Assembly: GCF_900239945.1 (NCBI RefSeq)
Contig: NZ_LT993738.1
Coordinates: 496,001 to 560,000 of the forward strand
DNA length: 64,000 nucleotides
Direction: 5' to 3'
Source of the DNA: Chlamydia serpentis
Lineage (GTDB): Bacteria > Chlamydiota > Chlamydiia > Chlamydiales > Chlamydiaceae
Shown here: in pieces, positions 1-7,451 of the stretch
Layout of the letters: the number at the start of each line of letters is the position of its first letter
Position numbering within the stretch: position 1 is the first letter of the stretch
Notes under the pieces: generated by a model
What the model saw: the letters and a program-made list of their open reading frames with translations, nothing else
The model's database searches: none
Told to the model about the DNA's origin: nothing
Made by a program: the position numbers and the translations under genes

Positions 1-978
1 TATGCCAAGAGTATGAAAATGATTATCTAAGAAAGAGAGATTTTTATATAAATCATCCTTATCCTCTTCAGTATTTAAAGATAAAGGAACCTCACACTTA
101 CATATAGGATCTAATTTATGCATAACATTCACCCAAGGAGTTTCTTTAGTCGAAACTCCTATTGCTTTCTGAAGGACCTGGCCATCTGTTAAGCAAGATT
201 GTTCCCCATAACAACCAATCATAAGCTCGAACTCTTTAAGATTTTCTGGCCCTAAAATTGCTGGAAAGCACTTGTGCTCTGAGATGTAATCAATGCTAGA
301 ATGTAAACCTAATAAGGAAAACAATTCTTCTCTGTTTGAGGAAGTATCTTGTCTCCAGGTTCCATGAAAATTAGTCGCAAGATAAAGAGTAATTTCAGTA
401 TTAGGATAAAGCCTTTGAACTTCATTCGCTAGCCGCACAAAATTCTCATATTCTTCTGGATTTATTAAATTTATACCCACAATAGCAATAGTATCTACTT
501 GAAGAGAAGGAGCATAAATATATGACCGGGTAATACGACTACGAATCTTTGAAAACGCTTTCCCAATTTCTTGAATATCAATTCCTGAACGTAGTTCAAG
601 AAACTCGCTAGAACTCATATCAGCGTAAGGAGCTTCTTTAAAATGCCCATGTATTCTATCCTGGTGTTCGGTATAGATAATCTTCCTAAGACCCCTCATT
701 TGGTTCTCAATTCTCGATATATGATCCTGACCTACTCTCCTTTCTACTTTAAGTATTTTAGCAACATCAGAAGAGAAAATAGGTTGAGAAACTGCTTGTT
801 TTCTACAACAGGAGATCAACCACTCTATTCCTATGAAAATATGCCCTACGATGGGAATCGCCTTGATGATTCCCAAGGCAAAGTCAGTAATTCTTGAATA
901 TAAGGGACGCGAAACATCAAAAGCTTGAACAAAATGATAACGAATTGTAGTAAACCAGGAATGTAAATAATAATTCAC
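1..978 (-). CDS. DUF1389-like C. pneumoniae family protein, third paralogue, 3' end beyond window
   Basis: The minus strand is open from 978 through the left edge of the window, giving the first 326 residues of a protein closely related to the two genes downstream. Shared landmarks are an N-terminal (F)xxAFD-RPLYSRIT-FALG segment, a hydrophobic stretch ending IGIEWLISSC at about residues 35-55, and a later NFVRLANEVQ motif. No ATG precedes the conserved start. A GTG at 978 begins the protein at the same alignment position as the ATG of the copy at 6388. The visible part ends just where the nearly identical block shared by the other two copies would begin. Function is unknown. The hydrophobic N-terminal patch fits a membrane-associated or secreted protein, which is inference. 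Assignment to the family rests on my reading of the alignment to the neighbours and is strong. Confidence 0.8.
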   Translation of the reverse strand, partial: MNYYLHSWFTTIRYHFVQAFDVSRPLYSRITDFALGIIKAIPIVGHIFIGIEWLISCCRKQAVSQPIFSSDVAKILKVERRVGQDHISRIENQMRGLRKIIYTEHQDRIHGHFKEAPYADMSSSEFLELRSGIDIQEIGKAFSKIRSRITRSYIYAPSLQVDTIAIVGINLINPEEYENFVRLANEVQRLYPNTEITLYLATNFHGTWRQDTSSNREELFSLLGLHSSIDYISEHKCFPAILGPENLKEFELMIGCYGEQSCLTDGQVLQKAIGVSTKETPWVNVMHKLDPICKCEVPLSLNTEEDKDDLYKNLSFLDNHFHTLGI

Positions 979-1828
979 AGTAAATTCCAAGAAGCGTAAT
1001 TAATATGTGGAAAAGAAATTAATAAGAAGTCTCAAAAATTAGAATCCTCTGATTTTGAAAACAAGTATCTAAATAAACCAAATCTCAATAAATCTTCGAG
1101 AGATTCTAACGATTCTCTTGATATCTTTAGAAGAAAAGACTTTGATTTTACTTTTTTATCTTTCCTATTTTTTCAGGGGGTACAATTTGTATTGGGATCA
1201 AAGTTAGGATATAGATTTTCGGTTGGCAGAGATCGCAGCATTTTATTCAAGATTGAGAATTTTATATTAATAGTTATCTCTTCCAAATCCTTTTGACATT
1301 ATTCTCTTTAAAGTTTTGGTTTCCTAGATAATCACATGATAGCCTTTCAAAACTACTCTTTGGCCTGTGGAATTTCAAAATAGATTGTCTTATTAGTATG
1401 CAAAGCAAAAGAGAAACTCTGTTCTCAAGCTCGAGACTTTTAATTTCTTAAGGCTTCATATTCGAAGTGATGTATTCATTTTTGATATTTTTCAATCTCA
1501 AAGCTACCGTAGAAGGGTATCCAAGGTATAAGTATCAAGAAGCACAAACATCTGTTATACTGGACTGATTCGCACCCATTTTTTGTTCGGATCCTAGTTG
1601 CAAAGCGACGGAGATCGGTACGACTTATTATAAAATCCTAAAAAAATCATAGTGCAGTATTCAATATCTAAATATTTAGATTAAGATTAAGAAAAGCAAC
1701 GAACACCGATATCCGCAAACAGAAAAAACTTACTTTATAACACAATCTAGAGAGTCTTTTGAAACATCAACCTCAAGAACAATATCACTTCCGGATTAGA
1801 GTAAACACCCAGTCTAGTTTATTCCCTC
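979..1828. other. Intergenic stretch with decayed coding remnants
   Basis: No intact gene is visible. On the plus strand, 1000-1296 is open for 98 codons but lacks ATG, GTG or an early TTG start. A second plus-strand frame, 1455-1652, is open except for one TGA at 1566-1568. The residues on both sides of that TGA look protein-like (LKATVEGYPRYKYQEAQ before, FAPIFCSDPSCKATEIG after). I do not recognise either fragment. They look like remnants of a degraded gene, but chance open frames in AT-rich DNA cannot be excluded. From 1653 to 1828 I see nothing. Confidence 0.3.
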
Positions 1829-3835
1829 TTATTCCTTCCAGAACTTCTCCAAAAAACTTTCTTCCGAATCACTATCGTCTTCTTCAGGAGGATAACATAC
1901 TTGCTGTATAACTTGATCTAACTCGTTACAGTTTATAAACAATTGGATACTTTTTTCAGCTCGTTGGGTTCCTCCAATATTTATATAGTTCTTAACATAC
2001 GCCTCTAAGATCAATGATACTCTTAAGACTTCGAGCTCAATTAACATTAGATTGTCTACTTTTTCACGCCACATTGCCTGTTTAATAGCAGAGTCGAGAA
2101 TAAATAAGAAGTTCCTCTCCGAAGCGATCCTTTCACATACTCTAGCTCTGAAATAGTCTCTAGGAACAATCATTCCTGATGGTTTCTCTTCTTGTTCAAC
2201 TTCCTGATAAAATCTCTCTATCTCCTGAGCCCAAGATTCATTTGGATCCTCATATTCTAAAATCTTACATCCCGCAGCGCAGGCATCCGCAGCGTCAAGA
2301 GCAGTAGAGACCAGTATTCTATCGGAAGCCAGTTGTAAACTACGGATATCCCCGCTCCCTGCAGCCAGATCAGTAAGTATCACTGTATATGACCTAGCAT
2401 TCGGATTGTCATTTAAGACTAAACTTTGCCTAACAAAAATTCCCTCAGCATTCACTGAGGTAATGTCGAGACAGGAATAACCTGATTCTTTTAGCTCATT
2501 CGCCAATTCAGAGACCGCCTCTGGAGTAAACCCTGTTGCCGAAAGTTGAGGATCATTACACACTACAACTACATGTTGAGTGTCTTCGGATTGCAACACA
2601 CGCTTTAGGAAGTCTAACCACCTTTTCCCAGAGGGAGAGCTCCCAAAATTTATAGAAACAGAACGAAACTCTTGATTACTTATATTATAGGGATCGAGAA
2701 AAGCAGCTAATATTAAACGACGTAACTCTTCATCTTGTATATCTAAAAGATAAGAAGGACAAGAATGAGACCTAGATAAAGGAGCATGGACCCTAAAGGG
2801 ATCTAAAAGTAATCCAGAAGCACTTGCCTCAAGTCCCAAGGTAACTAGGCTATGTTTTGGATAAGGTTCGGATAAGGCGGAGTATACAGCAAGATGGTCC
2901 TCGTCAGTCCAGGGCATACTTTTAGAAAAACAAAAATCAGGAAAAGAGGCATTTTCCTGATTTTTCACAGCAATACACCGAATATCCTCTAAAGGAAGAT
3001 TTAAAATACCCTGGATTTCAGTTTGTTTTTTTAAGGGTTGTTCTTTGCCATAATAACTAATCATAAGACTATAACTAGATGAACCCATAGGAAGACTTTC
3101 AGGGGAACTAAGAGACAAACATGGTCTAGGAATTGATCTAATTTTAATTTTTGGATCTAAACCTAGAGAACGAAGTGCTGCCATCCTCTCTTTAGAAACA
3201 ATACAATCCTCGTTTCCCTCAACTGTTCTTATTAAATAAAGGTCTATCGAGGTATTGGGATACTGCTCTTGCACACCATTAGCCAAACGGACGAAATTGA
3301 TAGTTTCTTCCTGATCTAAAAGAGCGACACCAACAAGAGCAAGACCTTTAATTTCTAGTTGCTTTACCCCCCTATAGGCTTGGGCTACCCTCTTACGAAC
3401 TACACCAAATGTTTTGGTTAGATCGCAGAATTCTTGATACATGGGAAGATTTAAAATCTCTCTAGATGTCACATTTGCTGAGGGATTTTCTGGGAGTTTT
3501 CCATGCACCTTCCCTAAATCTTCTTCAGAAACGCTAACTCTAACGCTAGACAAATAACGCTCTAATGGAAGTAAGTAATCGCGTCCCTGTGTCTTTTCTA
3601 CTTTAAGAATACTAGCAACCTCAGAAGTAAATTTTGTCTTCCTAACAACTCGTTCGCGGCAAGAGGAAATTAGCCATTCGACTCCTATAATCACATGCCC
3701 CACAACCGGAATCGCTTTGATAACCCCTAAAGCAAAATCTGTAATCCGTGAGCACAAAGGACGGGTGAAGTCAAAGGCCCTAATAAAATGCTGCCGAACA
3801 ACAGAAAACCAAGAAGAGATAAAAGAACAAGCCAC
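1829..3835 (-). CDS. DUF1389-like C. pneumoniae family protein, paralogue 2
   Basis: This is a 668-residue protein if translation starts at the GTG at 3835, which puts MACSFISSWFSVVRQHF in register with the MVCSFIFSWASAVRQHF start of the copy at 6388. An ATG at 3970 would add 45 residues that have no counterpart in the paralogues. Residues about 20-60 hold a hydrophobic segment (FALGVIKAIPVVGHVIIGVEWL). A NFVRLANGVQ motif follows in the middle. The C-terminal half is nearly identical to the next gene over about 254 codons. The tail is acidic, ending in a run rich in Asp, Ser and Glu. I believe the family is Pfam DUF1389, described as restricted to C. pneumoniae. No catalytic motif was recognised. 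It is probably a host-interaction or inclusion-associated protein, which is inference from lineage restriction and the hydrophobic patch. Confidence 0.8.
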   Translation of the reverse strand: MACSFISSWFSVVRQHFIRAFDFTRPLCSRITDFALGVIKAIPVVGHVIIGVEWLISSCRERVVRKTKFTSEVASILKVEKTQGRDYLLPLERYLSSVRVSVSEEDLGKVHGKLPENPSANVTSREILNLPMYQEFCDLTKTFGVVRKRVAQAYRGVKQLEIKGLALVGVALLDQEETINFVRLANGVQEQYPNTSIDLYLIRTVEGNEDCIVSKERMAALRSLGLDPKIKIRSIPRPCLSLSSPESLPMGSSSYSLMISYYGKEQPLKKQTEIQGILNLPLEDIRCIAVKNQENASFPDFCFSKSMPWTDEDHLAVYSALSEPYPKHSLVTLGLEASASGLLLDPFRVHAPLSRSHSCPSYLLDIQDEELRRLILAAFLDPYNISNQEFRSVSINFGSSPSGKRWLDFLKRVLQSEDTQHVVVVCNDPQLSATGFTPEAVSELANELKESGYSCLDITSVNAEGIFVRQSLVLNDNPNARSYTVILTDLAAGSGDIRSLQLASDRILVSTALDAADACAAGCKILEYEDPNESWAQEIERFYQEVEQEEKPSGMIVPRDYFRARVCERIASERNFLFILDSAIKQAMWREKVDNLMLIELEVLRVSLILEAYVKNYINIGGTQRAEKSIQLFINCNELDQVIQQVCYPPEEDDSDSEESFLEKFWKE
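2081..2842. repeat. Near-identical 762-bp block, copy 1 (partner 4610-5371)
   Basis: Aligning the two paralogous genes shows this stretch matching 4610-5371 at a constant offset of 2529 with about 11 substitutions and no indels, close to 98.5% identity by hand count. On both sides the match falls sharply to ordinary paralogue similarity. Such a bounded block suggests recent gene conversion rather than simple duplication. Confidence 0.85.
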
Positions 3836-4282
3836 AACGCAAAATATTTTATAGAGACTTAAAAACCAAAATCTTAAATAAAAGAGCGATTTAATACAAT
3901 GAGTCCGATGATTCCCTTCATCCAATAAAAATTTGATAAGATATCCAGTTACTATGATACAAGGAGGCACTCTTTAGAAATATTTTTTTTTGGTTTGTGT
4001 CCTGATGAAAATGTTTTAGTATTTTTACCACGACCATCAAAAACTATTTCTAAAGATAATATCTATAGGTTGACTACTCGTAGATTAAAGGACTCCTTGA
4101 TTTTCTTATGCCCATGAGGAATAACCCGTCTTAAAAAATAGAATAAACTAACCAGCATCTACTTGAGAACTTCTTCAGGCAACAAGCGAGGCTTTATAAA
4201 ATTCAAAATCTTTGTGTCAAGATAAGAGATGAAGGAATTAACCTATGTTCTTGCTTCATACTAGTCTCGATTACATCCCTCT

Positions 4283-4317
4283 ATTAATAGATTTAGAAAC
4301 CCACTAAATCTATTAAT
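4283..4317 (-). terminator. 14-bp perfect hairpin downstream of paralogue 3
   Basis: ATTAATAGATTTAG at 4283-4296 and its exact complement at 4304-4317 enclose a 7-base loop. It lies 38 bases past the stop codon of the minus-strand gene ending at 4355, where a terminator is expected. There is no clear T-run after it on the minus strand and the stem is AT-rich, so the terminator call is tentative. The rest of the gap 3836-4354 holds no gene that I can see. Confidence 0.5.
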
Positions 4318-4354
4318 TTACAATTCAGAAAACACAATGAGAAACTATCTATAA

Positions 4355-6388
4355 TCAAACTTCATCTGAAGAACTTTTCTCATCAGAAGAGTCGCATGTA
4401 TTCTGTATAGCTTGATCTAGACATGTATTCTGTATAGCTTGATCTAGAGCTGTAAAATTCACCGAGAGACTATAACCCTTTCTAGCTCGTGATTGGGGTT
4501 TCAAATCTGGGAAACTACGGACATATGCCTCCAATTTTTTTCTTAATTCATCCCCTAAAGCTTCACTTTCGGTAGCGACTAAACGCATTTTGCTATACCA
4601 AAATGCCCGTTTAATAGCAGAGTCGAGAATAAATAAGAAGTTCCTCTCCGAAGCGATCCTTTCACATACTCTAGCTCTGAAATAGTCTCTAGGAACAATC
4701 ATTCCTGATGGTTTCTCTTCTTGTTCGACTTCCTGATAAAATCTCTCTATCTCCTGAGCCCAAGATTCATTTGGATCCTCATATTCTAAAATCTTACATC
4801 CCGCAGCGCAGGCATCCGCAGCGTCAAGAGCAGTAGAGACCAGTATTCTATCGGAAGCCAGTTGTAAACTACGGATATCACCGCTCCCGGCAGCCAGATC
4901 AGTAAGTATCACTGTATATGACCTAGCACTCGGATTGTCATTTAAGACTAAACTTTGCCTAACAAAAATTCCCTCAGCATTCACTGAGGTAATGTCGAGA
5001 CAAGAATAACCTGATTCTTTTAGCTCATTCGCCAATTCAGAGACCGCCTCTGGAGTAAATCCTGTTGCTGAAAGTTGAGGATCATTACACACTACAACTA
5101 CATGTTGAGTGTCTTCGGATTGCAACACACGCTTTAGGAAGTCTAACCACCTTTTCCCAGAGGGAGAGCTCCCAAAATTTATAGAAACAGAACGAAACTC
5201 TTGATTACCTATATTATAGGGATCCAGAAAAGCAGCTAATATTAAACGACGTAACTCTTCATCTTGTATATCTAAAAGATAAGAAGGACAAGAATGAGAC
5301 CTAGATAAAGGAGCATGGACCCTAAAAGGATCTAAAAGTAATCCAGAAGCACTTGCCTCAAGTCCCAAAGTAAGTATATAATTACGTTCAATAGGTAAAG
5401 ATAAAGTAGTATATGCGCGAAGATGTTCCTGGTCTTTCCATCCTTTCCTTTCAGAAAAATCATAGTGACCTAAGCCTTCTTGTTCGTAAGTCACGGAAAT
5501 GCATTGAACTGAAGGTTGAGAAAGATTTAAAATATTCTGAATTGCCAATCCTGGTTTAAATTTTTCTTCAAAACCTCTTCCATAACAACTCACGATAAGA
5601 TCAATATTAGGTGCGTTAAAATTTCGATAGAAATCAAAAGATAAATTCGGTTTAGAAACCGAAACAGTCACGATTGTAGAATCTAGACCTAAAGAAGCGA
5701 GTAAATCCTTTTCCTTTGCAGAAATCGTACAATCGATGTTTATATCTCTACTCAGAAGAACCTCAATATCATCAATTGTTTTCATTAAATAGACGGTTAT
5801 CCTTGTATTCGGGTGTAACTTCTGAATACCATTAGCCAGACGGACGAAATTGACAAATTCTTCATTACTTGAAAGAGCAATACCAACGAGAGCTATACCT
5901 TCCATCTCTGGTTGCTTTACTCCCTTATAGGCCTGTGTTACCCTCTTACGAATTCCACGAAATGCTCTGCCTATCATACCAAGTTCTTGACCAGAGACGA
6001 ATTGAAGATCCTCTTTAGACTTCATATCTGCAAAAGGATTTTCTGGGAGTTTACCATGTACTTTCCCGACGTCTTCTTCGGAAACGCTAACCCTAACGCT
6101 AGACAAATAGTGCTCTACTGGAAGTAAGTAATCCCGTCCACGGATCTTTTCTACTTTAACAATACTAGCAACCTCAGAAGTAAATGTTGCCTTCCTAACA
6201 ACTCCTTCGCGGCAAGAAGATATTAACCATTCGACTCCCACAATCATATGCCCCAGAATCGGAATCGCTTTAATCACTCCTAAAGCAAAATTTGTAATAC
6301 GTGAATAAAGGGGATGAGTAAAATCGAAAGCGCGAATAAAATGCTGTCGCACTGCGGAAGCCCAGGAAAAAATAAAGGAACAAACCAT
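4355..6388 (-). CDS. DUF1389-like C. pneumoniae family protein, paralogue 3
   Basis: This is a 677-residue protein starting at ATG 6388. Its layout matches the neighbour at 1829: a short N-terminal segment, a hydrophobic patch (FALGVIKAIPILGHMIVGVEWL) at about residues 32-54, a diverged middle with NFVRLANGIQ, then a C-terminal half nearly identical to the neighbour. The C-terminus carries an exact in-frame duplication of nine residues (LDQAIQNTC twice) and an acidic, Ser-rich tail. The region upstream is extremely AT-rich and probably holds the promoter. No enzyme motif was recognised. It is likely a C. pneumoniae-specific secreted or membrane-associated protein. Family membership is well supported by the local alignment, and function is unknown. 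Confidence 0.85.
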   Translation of the reverse strand: MVCSFIFSWASAVRQHFIRAFDFTHPLYSRITNFALGVIKAIPILGHMIVGVEWLISSCREGVVRKATFTSEVASIVKVEKIRGRDYLLPVEHYLSSVRVSVSEEDVGKVHGKLPENPFADMKSKEDLQFVSGQELGMIGRAFRGIRKRVTQAYKGVKQPEMEGIALVGIALSSNEEFVNFVRLANGIQKLHPNTRITVYLMKTIDDIEVLLSRDINIDCTISAKEKDLLASLGLDSTIVTVSVSKPNLSFDFYRNFNAPNIDLIVSCYGRGFEEKFKPGLAIQNILNLSQPSVQCISVTYEQEGLGHYDFSERKGWKDQEHLRAYTTLSLPIERNYILTLGLEASASGLLLDPFRVHAPLSRSHSCPSYLLDIQDEELRRLILAAFLDPYNIGNQEFRSVSINFGSSPSGKRWLDFLKRVLQSEDTQHVVVVCNDPQLSATGFTPEAVSELANELKESGYSCLDITSVNAEGIFVRQSLVLNDNPSARSYTVILTDLAAGSGDIRSLQLASDRILVSTALDAADACAAGCKILEYEDPNESWAQEIERFYQEVEQEEKPSGMIVPRDYFRARVCERIASERNFLFILDSAIKRAFWYSKMRLVATESEALGDELRKKLEAYVRSFPDLKPQSRARKGYSLSVNFTALDQAIQNTCLDQAIQNTCDSSDEKSSSDEV
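4395..4448. repeat. Exact 27-bp direct tandem repeat inside a gene
   Basis: Two adjacent identical 27-bp units (4395-4421 and 4422-4448) encode LDQAIQNTC twice near the C-terminus of the 4355-6388 gene. Because 27 is a multiple of three, gain or loss of a unit keeps the frame. This is a likely site of strain-to-strain length variation. Confidence 0.9.
4610..5371. repeat. Near-identical 762-bp block, copy 2 (partner 2081-2842)
   Basis: This is the partner of 2081-2842, encoding the shared segment from about GLEASASGLLLDPF to LFILDSAIK. The sharp edges and few substitutions are described under copy 1. Confidence 0.85.
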
Positions 6389-7451
6389 AATTTTATTAAA
6401 AAAAGAAAATAAAGCGGAAAGATTTTAAATAAAATTAAAATAAAAAGAAAGATAAATTTATTTATCTACACGAAAAAATTCGTATTATCGAATCTATTTT
6501 TTAGAATAAGAAAAAAAAACGTTACACCGAGCTTTAGATTCTCTTAAAATTGGTTATGTAAAGAAGCTTTACTTATCCAATAAAGATACACTCCCTTAAT
6601 GAAAAAAGCTAGTGGGTGATATAAATAGAAAGATCTCTTTAGGAAGAAAACATACACCGCTTGTATTCTATATTTAAATAATTAGTTTCAGCGTCTCTGC
6701 TCTTATACTCGTAAGCCCCTTTTTTCAAAAATAAAGACGTACTATAGGTCAAATTAAAGCGTACCTGAGTCCCACATATAGTAGTAGTAGGCATCAACTA
6801 AAACAACACTATAACTGTAACCGCTAAAATGACGCTTTATTCGTAAATTCTAATTTTTAATTAGGAAATTTATATGATCTTCAGACCGTTTAAACTAAAC
6901 ATCAGTAAAAACAAAAATATAAAAAATTCAAATTGCGTTGTTTCGTTTTAGACCTTTAGTTACCTTTTGCGATTCTCAACAATTTACTCCTATCCCGAAA
7001 GCATATTTTAGTCTAAAGATCTCTTAATATATTTTTCTCTGATCCTTTTTAGAGAAAATATTCGCAAATTATTTTAGAGAGTGCCTTAATGAAGTAAAGT
7101 GACCTTAACTTTGAGTTTTTTCCATTGTTACAATACTCTCAACTACTAGAAAGCGATTCTAAAGATAATATCGGAACGATTTTCACTATTTTATGTAGTG
7201 ACTCACTTGTATTTCAATAATCTCTTACTAAATTCTGCTAGGTATAAAACATAAGTTTATAAATGCTCTTTAAATTGCTAAAGTCTATTTATATACACTA
7301 CTGTTTTTTAGCATGACTGCTCTAAAAAATAACAACCATATTTTGATGCAAAATCCTTTTTAATATACTTAGACTTAAGTTCTAAAAGAACTTATAGACA
7401 ATAAAATCACTAACTAATTATTAAATCATTAAATCCTATGTATGAATGCCT
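6389..7451. other. 1.06-kb intergenic region upstream of the pmp cluster
   Basis: This is very AT-rich DNA between the minus-strand family gene and the plus-strand pmp genes. It must hold the divergent promoters, but many A/T runs make a unique promoter call unsafe. The one coding-like element is a small minus-strand frame at 6639-6794, listed separately. I see no RNA gene or strong repeat. Confidence 0.5.
6639..6794 (-). CDS. Possible 51-residue small protein or gene remnant
   Basis: A minus-strand frame starts at ATG 6794 directly after a TAG and ends at TAA 6639-6641. It encodes MPTTTICGTQVRFNLTYSTS followed by LFLKKGAYEYKSRDAETNYL and a short basic end. The composition looks protein-like (amphipathic beta-type stretch, balanced charges) rather than like random AT-rich translation. 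There is no clear ribosome-binding site. It could be the C-terminal remnant of a larger decayed gene rather than a working small gene. I do not recognise it. Confidence 0.25.
   Translation of the reverse strand: MPTTTICGTQVRFNLTYSTSLFLKKGAYEYKSRDAETNYLNIEYKRCMFSS

Noticed and set aside
643-897. 84-codon plus-strand frame
   Set aside because: It is antisense to the well-supported minus-strand family gene at 1-978, whose protein aligns with two paralogues.
3836-3970. ATG 3970 as start of paralogue 2
   Set aside because: It adds 45 residues with no match in the other two copies; GTG 3835 aligns with both.
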